This document shows positions 1 to 5,002 of a stretch of DNA of 5,002 bases, in pieces. Origin of the DNA: Planctomycetaceae bacterium (lineage in GTDB: Bacteria > Planctomycetota > Planctomycetia > Planctomycetales > Planctomycetaceae); NCBI GenBank assembly GCA_029259875.1, contig JAJDEK010000174.1, positions 1 through 5,002 of the forward strand. Direction: 5' to 3'. How positions within the stretch are numbered: position 1 is the stretch's first letter; each line of letters starts with the position of its first letter. A program made the translations under genes and the position numbers. A model generated the notes under the pieces. That model worked only from the letters and a program-made list of their open reading frames with translations, was not told the DNA's origin and searched no databases.

Positions 1-1405
1 AGTTGATGACACGTACTTTGTAGTCGACCAGATGCATTTTTTCGAGTGCGGGATAAGCAGGGCAGAGTGCTTTGCGAAGAGCCGTATCTAATGCGTTGAC
101 AGGGCCATCTCCTTCACCAACCACGTGTTCCTGTTGTCCGTTGACAGTCAGTTTAATGGTGGCTTCCGTAAGCGGTTCGTGGGTATCATCTGATTCGACG
201 TTCACTCGATAATGAATCTTTTCGAAGTGCGGAGTGAATGTTCCTGCGACTTTTTTGACGAGCAGATCAAACGAGGCTTCAGCCGCTTCAAATTGATAGC
301 CGATGTTTTCCAGATCCTGAACCTTCTCCAGGATTTTGGTAAGAAGCTCTGGGTCATGATCAAGTTTATACTTTGTCGTTTTTGCGACGATGTTAGAACG
401 ACCGGATAGCTCGCTGACGAGAACTTTTCGCTGGTTGCCGACCACTTCCGGTTCGATATGTTCGTAACTTTTGGCGATGCGATTGACGGCGTGAACGTGC
501 ATGCCACCTTTGTGTGCAAAGGCACTACTACCAACAAACGGTTGGCTGGAGCGAAAGTTCATGTTGGCCAATTCGTAAACATAGCGCGATAGTTCGGTTA
601 GATTGTGCAAGTTGTTATCGAGCAGAACGGAATAGTCTTTCTGCTTTGTTACCAGATTGGCAATCACGCTGATTAGATCGGCGTTGCCACAGCGTTCGCC
701 GATTCCATTGATCGTTCCCTGAACTTGTACGACACCATGTTCCACGGCTGCGAGTGAGTTGGCAATTGCCACATCACAGTCATTATGGCAGTGGATTCCC
801 AGTGGCGTTTTCAACTCACTGCGAACAAGGTCGATATATTTGGTGATGACTTCAGGTAGGCTCCCACCGTTGGTATCGCAGGGGATGATGATGTCTGCGC
901 CACCATCGGCAGCCGCTTTAATCGTTTTTAAAGCGTAATCCGGGTTGGCACGAAATCCATCAAAGAAGTGTTCGGCATCATAGATCACTTCACGTCCACA
1001 TGATTTGATGAAGGAGACCGAATCGGCGATCATGGCCAGATTTTCTTCGAGACTCACTCTTAGAACTTCTGTGACATGCAAATCCCAGGTTTTGCCAACG
1101 ATGGTGACAACGGGGGCTTGGGAATCGCGGAGTGCCTGCATACCGACATCGTCTTTGGCGGCGATGTCTTTCCGGCGTGTCATTCCAAAGGCAGTCACTT
1201 TCGCATGTTTCAGGTCCATTTCCGCTACGCGCTGAAAATATTCCGTGTCTTTGGGATTCGAAAGGGGATAGCCGCCTTCAATGTAGTCGAAGCCCATTTC
1301 ATCAAGCTTTGTGGTAATCTGCAGCTTATCTTCCAATGAGAAGTTGATGCCTTCTCCCTGGCTGCCATCCCGCAAAGTTGTGTCATACATCTGAATTCGG
1401 GCCAT
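1..1405 (-). CDS. cimA: Citramalate synthase (CimA, LeuA-like family), 3' end cut by window edge
   Basis: This enzyme condenses pyruvate with acetyl-CoA to (R)-citramalate, the first step of the threonine-independent route to 2-oxobutyrate and isoleucine; it is cytosolic. The frame is open for 468 codons from ATG at 1405 to the left edge and translates cleanly. An HMGL-like TIM barrel starts at once with YDTTLRDGSQ (residues 7-16; D13 is the expected metal ligand). IEGGYPLSNPKD (42-53) is the citramalate-synthase form of this segment. HCHND (205-209, metal-binding His pair), GTINGIGERCGN (230-241) and GSSAFAHKGGMHVHAV (about 292-307) follow. From about residue 370 the chain enters the C-terminal LeuA-type regulatory domain, with GEGDGP at 430-435. 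Family members run to roughly 520-540 residues, so about 55-70 are missing. No strong Shine-Dalgarno precedes the ATG, only a purine-rich GAAAAAGAAAG, but the start fits the conserved N-terminus. The alternative, 2-isopropylmalate synthase, fits the EGGYPLSNPKD segment less well. Confidence 0.93.
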   Translation of the reverse strand, partial: MARIQMYDTTLRDGSQGEGINFSLEDKLQITTKLDEMGFDYIEGGYPLSNPKDTEYFQRVAEMDLKHAKVTAFGMTRRKDIAAKDDVGMQALRDSQAPVVTIVGKTWDLHVTEVLRVSLEENLAMIADSVSFIKSCGREVIYDAEHFFDGFRANPDYALKTIKAAADGGADIIIPCDTNGGSLPEVITKYIDLVRSELKTPLGIHCHNDCDVAIANSLAAVEHGVVQVQGTINGIGERCGNADLISVIANLVTKQKDYSVLLDNNLHNLTELSRYVYELANMNFRSSQPFVGSSAFAHKGGMHVHAVNRIAKSYEHIEPEVVGNQRKVLVSELSGRSNIVAKTTKYKLDHDPELLTKILEKVQDLENIGYQFEAAEASFDLLVKKVAGTFTPHFEKIHYRVNVESDDTHEPLTEATIKLTVNGQQEHVVGEGDGPVNALDTALRKALCPAYPALEKMHLVDYKVRVIN

Positions 1406-1570
1406 CGTAGGGGCTTTCTTTTTCTGTTAAAATGGGAGAGTCGCTAGTTGAAGTCCACTGTATTGTGTCCGAATTCACGCTGAAAACGAACGTCTTGTGC
1501 TATGAAACGATCTCCTGTTATTCTCTTTCAGGTAATCTTAACACAGTCCTTGATGAGTCTTGGTCAATGC
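1406..1570 (-). promoter_or_regulatory. Leader and probable promoter region of cimA
   Basis: The upstream ftsK unit ends at the terminator at 1571-1602, so cimA should have its own promoter here; this is inferred from the context. A TTGACC (minus strand, 1567-1562) resembles a -35 box. The matching -10 is poor: TGTTAA lies at 18 bp spacing, and the better TAAGAT lies at 21 bp, which is too far. If either is used, the leader would be about 120-130 nt. I see no convincing leader peptide or riboswitch. An AGGAG at about 1515-1511 has no start codon at a usable distance. Confidence 0.3.
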
Positions 1571-1602
1571 AATAAAAAAACCTCAGGTTGTGACCTGAGG
1601 TT
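1571..1602 (-). terminator. Intrinsic terminator of the ftsK transcript
   Basis: On the minus strand, AACCTCAGG (1602-1594) pairs perfectly with CCTGAGGTT (1587-1579) around a 6-base loop; the loop ends can add one more pair. A run of seven T begins inside the stem end and continues to 1574, followed by ATT. This is the classic GC-containing hairpin plus U-tract. On the plus strand the downstream sequence is TATGAAAAT with no U-tract, so it works in one direction. It lies about 260 nt past the ftsK stop and about 165 nt before the cimA start, separating the two transcription units. Confidence 0.88.
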
Positions 1603-1862
1603 ATGAAAATCTGTTAAATTGATAATGATCCTCAAGTCATAGGGAGCCTGTAATTTTGCAAATAATAATAATGCTGCTGACGCAGACGATATTGAAAACA
1701 GGCAGCATGAACTAAAAGACCTTCAAATCAAGTGAAAAAGTTTGAAAACGCACTTTACGTTGGGAAGATCATAAGCAGAGCGGCTGTCGTAGTCAAACAG
1801 AAATCCCAATTTCAGACGTCTTTTAAAGCAATAAGTAAAGAAGAGCAGGGTGAATTACCGCG
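1603..1862 (-). other. Long 3' untranslated region of ftsK, no gene seen
   Basis: About 260 nt separate the ftsK stop from its terminator, and I find no credible coding frame on either strand. Two weak structures are visible. ATGCTGC (1671-1677) and GCAGCAT (1702-1708) form a 7-bp inverted repeat with a 24-base loop, followed on the minus strand by the AT-rich TATTATTATTTG. The 8-mer TTGAAAAC occurs at 1692-1699 and again at 1742-1749. The first could be a weak upstream terminator or an RNA-processing structure; neither is strong. Confidence 0.45.
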
Positions 1863-4157
1863 TTATACGAACTCTTCTTCGTATTCTTCTTCTTCATAAT
1901 CGTCTTGGAAGTCGTTCTGCTTAGCGGCTTCCCATTCATCGATTGTATACAAGACTTCACGTGCTTGCGAGCCGTTATATTCACCGACAATACCATCTTC
2001 TGCCATGTAATCGATCAGTCGGGCACCTCGACCATAGCCTACGCCAAGAGCTCGCTGTAGCAGAGAAACAGAGCCGCGACCTTCGCGAACGACGACTTCA
2101 ACCGCCTCATTGTACAGACTGTCTTCTTTACGATCAGAATCACCACCATTGTTTTTCTTGGAGTTCGCAGCGGTGATTTGAGCCAGTTCAGGGCTGTATT
2201 CTGGTTCCATATCGCCAAAGAAGTCGATTACATTTTCGATTTCTTCATCACTGACAAAAGCCCCTTGAGCACGAGTCAGTTTACTGGTTCCAGGTGCCAG
2301 ATAGAGCATATCACCGTTACCAAGCAGAGCATCGGCACCATTTTCATCGAGCACCACACGACTATCGCCGCGGCTGGCAACCTGGAAAGAAATTCGAGCA
2401 GGCAGGTTCGATTTAATCAGCCCTGTAATGACATCGACGGTTGGCTTTTGAGTTGCGAGTACCAGGTGAATACCTACAGCCCGTGATTTCTGAGCCAGAC
2501 GGATAATGTGTGCTTCCACATCTTTGCCTGACGTCATCATCATATCTGCAATTTCGTCAGCAACGATGACGATGGAAGGCATTTTTTCTGGCATTTGCTT
2601 AGCTTCGTCTGAATCAGGATCAATGTCAGCCAGCTCTAAGATTTTTTGTTTTCCGAGTTTGTTGAAACTATCAATATTTCGAGAACCACAGCGAGCGAGT
2701 AGGTCGTAGCGTTCTTCCATTTTATCGACAGCCCACGCCAAAACCGCTTCCGCTTTTTTCATATCGGTAATCACGGGGTGCATCAAATGAGGAATTCGCT
2801 TGTAACCACTTAACTCCACCATTTTGGGGTCGATCATCAACATCTTGACTTCGTTGGGAGTTCGTGTCATCAGCAGCGAAAGAATGAGTGTGTTGAGACA
2901 GACACTCTTACCTGTTCCGGTACGACCTGCAATCAATAAGTGAGGCAGTTTAGACAGATCGGCGGTCAGAGGGCGGCCGCTAACGTCTTTACCCATGAAA
3001 AGCGGAATCCGATTGCGATCTGCTTCGTCGGAACAGGCTTCAATCAATTCTTTCAAACGCACCATGACCTGTTTTTCATTAGGAACTTCGACACCCACCG
3101 TATTTTTTCCGGGGATGGAAGGCACTACTCGAACTGATGGCACGCGTAATGCGACTGCGAGGTCATGTGCTAATGCTGTGACTTTGGCAACACGCAAACC
3201 GGGTTTCAAGTTCAGTTCGAACAGAGTTAAAACTGGACCTGTATCAATTTCAGAAACTTGAATATCGAGGCCAAAGTCCGCAAATGTATTTTCCAGGATT
3301 TCGGCTGCTTCTTCCGCTTTTTTTGCTAATAGCTCAAACGGAAAGTTTTCCGCTTCTTCCAGGAGTTCTAGCCCGGGCAGCTTATATGAGCTGTTTTTTT
3401 TTTGCTCGATTGGTCGAGGCTCGCGAGATAGGCGAAGGCCTGCTGGCGGATTAACTTTGATTGGTTTACGTACTTTGGCTTTTTTCAATTTGGGAGCGGC
3501 AACGACTTCTTCTTCATCCTCTTCTTCTTCGTCTTCCGCAACAACATCTTCGTCCTCTTCATCTTCGTATTCTTCTTCAGCCTCTTCGTCCAATTCTGAA
3601 GGTTCACGGCTTAAAACTCGAAACGGAAATGAGAGGCAGGAAAAAAGAAATCGGACTGGCATCGTATCGGCTGTTAATAATAGCCCAGCAAAAAACATGG
3701 AAGCTAACAAAATTAAGGAACCAGCAACAGAAAATTTTGCTTCCAAAAAAGAGAAACCAAGTGCGCCAATGTAACCACCACTACCGATTAAAGGTGTAGC
3801 GCTGTTGTTACCCAGCATCATTTGACTGACAATACAGACTGAGACCAAAATCAGCGCAAGCCCAAAAAGCTCTAACACCGCGCCAACGGCTTGTTGACGT
3901 GAAAACATACGCATATCGATCACAATCAATGCCAGAAAAATACCCCAGGCCCCAACTCCAAAGCCGGTTCGCAGGAGATGAGCGGCATGGGCTCCTGTGG
4001 TTCCACACAGGTTTTGAGCGGCATCACGGACAGGGTAGACCAGTTGCGCAGGAGGATCGGCGGGATCATAGCTGAAGAGACTCAGTCCGAGAAAGACTGT
4101 GGCTGCCAGCAATCCTAATGCAATTAAATCTGTTTTGAACCGATGAATGTCGATCAT
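1863..4157 (-). CDS. ftsK: DNA translocase FtsK (FtsK/SpoIIIE family)
   Basis: This is a membrane-anchored hexameric ATPase that pumps chromosome ends through the division septum and promotes XerCD/dif resolution. The protein has 764 residues from ATG at 4157. Four membrane helices lie in about residues 10-165 (near 10-28, 65-83, 92-115 and 138-160). A short, highly charged linker follows: residues 188-217 are about four-fifths Asp/Glu, and a Lys-rich patch (223-235) comes next. The motor runs from about 256 to 650, with Walker A GRTGTGKS at 411-418 (K417), Walker B ending in D534-E535, then HIIRLAQKSRAVGIHLVLATQ and PARISFQVASRGDSR. The winged-helix gamma domain (about 680-740) contains SLLQRALGVGYGRGARLID. 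An acidic tail (747-764) ends the protein. The linker is much shorter than in E. coli FtsK. A TTG three codons upstream (4166) is possible, but a TAGG abuts it, whereas the same TAGG lies 9 bases before the ATG, so I prefer the ATG. The C-terminal TTC-rich DNA is coding, not a repeat array. Confidence 0.96.
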   Translation of the reverse strand: MIDIHRFKTDLIALGLLAATVFLGLSLFSYDPADPPAQLVYPVRDAAQNLCGTTGAHAAHLLRTGFGVGAWGIFLALIVIDMRMFSRQQAVGAVLELFGLALILVSVCIVSQMMLGNNSATPLIGSGGYIGALGFSFLEAKFSVAGSLILLASMFFAGLLLTADTMPVRFLFSCLSFPFRVLSREPSELDEEAEEEYEDEEDEDVVAEDEEEEDEEEVVAAPKLKKAKVRKPIKVNPPAGLRLSREPRPIEQKKNSSYKLPGLELLEEAENFPFELLAKKAEEAAEILENTFADFGLDIQVSEIDTGPVLTLFELNLKPGLRVAKVTALAHDLAVALRVPSVRVVPSIPGKNTVGVEVPNEKQVMVRLKELIEACSDEADRNRIPLFMGKDVSGRPLTADLSKLPHLLIAGRTGTGKSVCLNTLILSLLMTRTPNEVKMLMIDPKMVELSGYKRIPHLMHPVITDMKKAEAVLAWAVDKMEERYDLLARCGSRNIDSFNKLGKQKILELADIDPDSDEAKQMPEKMPSIVIVADEIADMMMTSGKDVEAHIIRLAQKSRAVGIHLVLATQKPTVDVITGLIKSNLPARISFQVASRGDSRVVLDENGADALLGNGDMLYLAPGTSKLTRAQGAFVSDEEIENVIDFFGDMEPEYSPELAQITAANSKKNNGGDSDRKEDSLYNEAVEVVVREGRGSVSLLQRALGVGYGRGARLIDYMAEDGIVGEYNGSQAREVLYTIDEWEAAKQNDFQDDYEEEEYEEEFV
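3394..3403 (-). other. A10 homopolymer inside ftsK (possible slippage site)
   Basis: On the coding (minus) strand, ten consecutive A form the codons CAA AAA AAA AAC (Q252-K253-K254-N255), exactly where the charged linker meets the motor module. Runs of nine or more A are known sites of RNA polymerase slippage. Here one extra A leads to a TAA after about seven codons, and one A fewer leads to a TAG after about eleven. Either product would be a roughly 260-residue membrane domain with linker and no motor. The run is seen directly; slippage is inferred. Confidence 0.5.
3504..3600 (-). repeat. Low-complexity GAA/GAG/GAT tract encoding the FtsK acidic linker
   Basis: Almost every codon here is Glu or Asp, giving a purine-only-like coding strand and CTT/TTC repeats on the plus strand. 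It encodes residues 187-218. The run is interrupted by Leu, Ala, Tyr and Val-Val-Ala, so it is not a pure microsatellite, but it is a plausible site of in-frame length variation between strains. Plus-strand frames through it read as long serine runs and are artefacts. Confidence 0.7.
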
Positions 4158-4200
4158 GATGACCAACCTACAAATCTATATATATAAATGGAGGTCGTAT
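4158..4200 (-). promoter_or_regulatory. Probable ftsK promoter -10 region and ribosome binding site
   Basis: On the minus strand an alternating TATATATATAG lies about 20-30 nt before the ftsK ATG and would serve as an AT-rich -10 element. No good -35 sits 16-18 bp upstream; only a T-rich stretch (4210-4205) and a TTGATT a little further out are present. TAGG, nine bases before the ATG, is the only Shine-Dalgarno-like element and is weak. The assignment rests on position and base composition. Confidence 0.35.
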
Positions 4201-4237
4201 TATTAAAAAAGGAATCAACGGCGCGCAAAGCGGACGC

Positions 4238-4259
4238 AAAAAAAGTGATGGCTTTTTTT
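4238..4259. repeat. A7/T7 inverted repeat, possible weak bidirectional terminator
   Basis: AAAAAAAG (4238-4245) and CTTTTTTT (4252-4259) are perfect complements around a 6-base loop, so either strand reads as a short hairpin ending in seven T. The stem has a single G-C pair, far weaker than a typical intrinsic terminator. It lies upstream of the putative ftsK promoter, where it could dampen transcription arriving from coaB. Confidence 0.3.
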
Positions 4260-4287
4260 CAGAAGGCATTAGGTTTCTGATTGGAAT

Positions 4288-4344
4288 GAAAATTGTTCCC
4301 GTTTGCGAGTAAACCCAAGAACATCAACAAACGGGAACATTTTC
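4288..4344. repeat. Long inverted repeat (17 bp stem with one bulge)
   Basis: GTTCCCGTTTG (4295-4305) is perfectly complementary to CAAACGGGAAC (4328-4338). The pairing continues outward as GAAAAT (4288-4293) with ATTTTC (4339-4344) after one bulged T at 4294, and the loop is 22 bases. No U-tract follows on either strand, so it is not a standard terminator. It could be an RNA hairpin, a protein-binding site or a copy of a dispersed intergenic repeat. Confidence 0.7.
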
Positions 4345-4353
4345 ACGACTATT

Positions 4354-4377
4354 GTCTCAATCAGGGGGAATTGAGAC
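4354..4377. repeat. Perfect 8-bp hairpin with G5 loop
   Basis: GTCTCAAT (4354-4361) and ATTGAGAC (4370-4377) are exact complements around the 8-base loop CAGGGGGA. It begins ten bases after the large inverted repeat at 4288-4344, so the two would form adjacent hairpins in one RNA. As plus-strand RNA the loop exposes GGGGGA; as minus-strand RNA it exposes TCCCCCTG. Only one copy exists here, with no U-tract after it. Confidence 0.6.
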
Positions 4378-4635
4378 GTACCAAACAAAAGTATGGTTTC
4401 TGCTAAATATTGATTTCCTTAACTATTCAAACCTAGCACATGAACGAAGGGCATGTCGGAAAAACTCAACAAAGTGTGTTGTGTTTCTGCCTCAAAGGAG
4501 CAGGCTGTTAGGATTAGTGAAGACAGTCGAAGTTGCAAGGGCAGGTTATGCTAATGGGACGGGTTGCACCGATTGTCTTACTTGGGTATCTGGAGCTTCT
4601 GAATCCAATCCTTGATACAGACACGCCTGTTTCTA

Positions 4636-4650
4636 CTACTATATAAGTAG
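4636..4650. repeat. Small hairpin just past the coaB stop
   Basis: CTACT (4636-4640) and AGTAG (4646-4650) pair around ATATA, 15 bases beyond the coaB stop on the minus strand. The stem is short and no U-tract follows, so it is at best a weak 3'-end structure for the coaB message. Confidence 0.25.
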
Positions 4651-4664
4651 CATGAACTCTCACA

Positions 4665-5002
4665 TTATTTTCCTGCGATATTTTCTTGAACCCAGGCGAT
4701 GAGTGAATCTGCCACCTGGGATTTTTCGCCGGAGTATGTTGCAACGATTTCCTGGCTTTGATCGATGACTTCCACAAAATTTTCAGAGGAGCCGATGGCT
4801 TTCACGCCGTTGAGGGCAATCGCATCGCATTTTTTACTATAGAGTTTGCGGACCGCATTGAAACGAGCATCCTGAGACTCTAGAGCAAAGCCCATCACCC
4901 AGCGATGACCTTTTTGAGTCCCTAGTTCGGCCAGCACATCGATCGTTTCTACTAACTCCAATGTAATCGCTTCACCGGTTTTAGCGATTTTACCAGATTT
5001 AC
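4665..5002 (-). CDS. coaBC: Phosphopantothenate-cysteine ligase (CoaB domain), C-terminal part, 5' end cut by window edge
   Basis: CoaB joins cysteine to 4'-phosphopantothenate with CTP in coenzyme A synthesis. Only the last 112 residues are visible, open to the right edge and ending in TAA at 4667-4665. In order they show a Lys-rich KSGKIAK near the edge, corresponding to the KIKK region of the family. TLELVETIDVLAELG follows (family pattern: x-x-L-V-x-N/T-P-D-I-L-A-x-L-G), then VMGFALESQDARFNAVRKL (family VGFAAET...A..KL), then CDAIALNGV with IGSSENFVEVID (family D.IV.ND/N...F.S..N.V..I). A short helix, VADSLIAWVQENIAGK, ends the chain. The usual AND is LNG here. Whether a CoaC decarboxylase domain is fused upstream cannot be seen; the symbol assumes the common bifunctional form, and a stand-alone coaB is equally possible. 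About 500 nt without a clear terminator separates it from ftsK. Confidence 0.85.
   Translation of the reverse strand, partial: KSGKIAKTGEAITLELVETIDVLAELGTQKGHRWVMGFALESQDARFNAVRKLYSKKCDAIALNGVKAIGSSENFVEVIDQSQEIVATYSGEKSQVADSLIAWVQENIAGK

Larger units (their letters stand above)
4201..4664. other. Gap between coaB and ftsK: structured, no convincing gene
   Basis: This stretch has no frame with family features. It holds several inverted repeats and two diverged direct-repeat-like segments (4272-4340 and 4395-4454), listed separately where strong. Tiny open frames exist: a 30-codon plus-strand frame at 4188-4280 (starts MEVVLLKK, no Shine-Dalgarno); a 23-codon minus frame at 4340-4269; and a 39-codon minus TTG frame at 4538-4419 with a lipobox-like LTAC. 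An 87-codon plus-strand frame from TTG at 4352 and an 87-codon minus frame ending at 4514 have no ribosome site, family likeness or coding signature and are probably chance. No coaB terminator with a U-tract was found. Confidence 0.5.

Noticed and set aside
202..537. A 111-residue minus-strand frame inside the cimA region
   Set aside because: It is out of frame with the conserved CimA translation, which runs uninterrupted from 1405 to the edge in another minus frame.
1604..1632. Possible dif/Xer site near ftsK (ATTTAACA on the minus strand resembles the XerD half-site)
   Set aside because: Only one half-site core matches; the opposite XerC half and spacing do not fit.
1814..1821. AGACGTCT palindrome in the ftsK 3' UTR
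   Set aside because: An isolated 8-bp palindrome is expected by chance and has no promoter context.
3457..3799. Plus-strand frames of about 105-112 residues rich in serine or leucine
   Set aside because: They are antisense readings of the GAA/GAG acidic tract of ftsK; the minus frame carries a complete conserved FtsK.
4354..4377. CRISPR-repeat-like sequence (short palindrome ending in TTGAGAC)
   Set aside because: Only a single copy is present, with no spacers at regular distance and no cas genes.
4352..4615. Plus-strand 87-residue frame with CTDC
   Set aside because: It starts with TTG inside a hairpin, has no Shine-Dalgarno and no recognisable domain; length is within chance for an AT-balanced gap.
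4460..4620. Possible structured RNA gene (4.5S, 6S, tRNA or riboswitch) from several small hairpins
   Set aside because: Hairpins such as CTGCCTC/GAGCAG are short, and none of the conserved cores of those RNA families could be recognised.
4514..4777. Minus-strand 87-residue frame overlapping the coaB end, with CPCNFDCLH at its end
   Set aside because: Its upstream half overlaps coaB in another frame; no ribosome site or family likeness, and the Cys pattern alone is not enough.

Overview
The window looks like an ordinary stretch of bacterial chromosome. All three recognisable protein genes lie on the minus strand, so the reading order is from high to low coordinates. First comes the C-terminal end of a CoaB-type phosphopantothenate-cysteine ligase, cut by the right edge. 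Next is a complete ftsK (DNA translocase), and last is a citramalate synthase (cimA) whose 3' end is cut by the left edge. GC content looks moderate (not computed). The FtsK N-terminus, with its acidic charged linker, and the CimA motif variants look planctomycete-like (Gimesia or Planctomyces type). That placement is an inference from protein style, not a search result.

Layout: 1-1405 is cimA (partial). 1406-1862 is non-coding and holds one very clear intrinsic terminator (1571-1602, minus strand) that ends the ftsK unit. It lies about 260 nt beyond the ftsK stop, which implies a long 3' UTR, and cimA therefore needs its own promoter in 1406-1570. 1863-4157 is ftsK. 4158-4664 is a roughly 500-nt gap with no convincing gene but much structure: an AT-rich probable ftsK promoter, an A7/T7 hairpin, a long bulged inverted repeat, a second perfect 8-bp hairpin ten bases further on, and two diverged direct-repeat-like segments. 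4665-5002 is coaB (partial).

The three genes share no pathway: coenzyme A synthesis, chromosome segregation at division, and isoleucine precursor synthesis. The wide gaps and the terminator suggest separate transcription units rather than one operon. I see no mobile element, CRISPR array, tRNA, rRNA or defence system. The most interesting items are an A10 homopolymer in ftsK at the linker/motor boundary, where a slip in either direction meets a stop within a few codons, and the structured gap upstream of ftsK, which may hold an unannotated RNA or an intergenic repeat.
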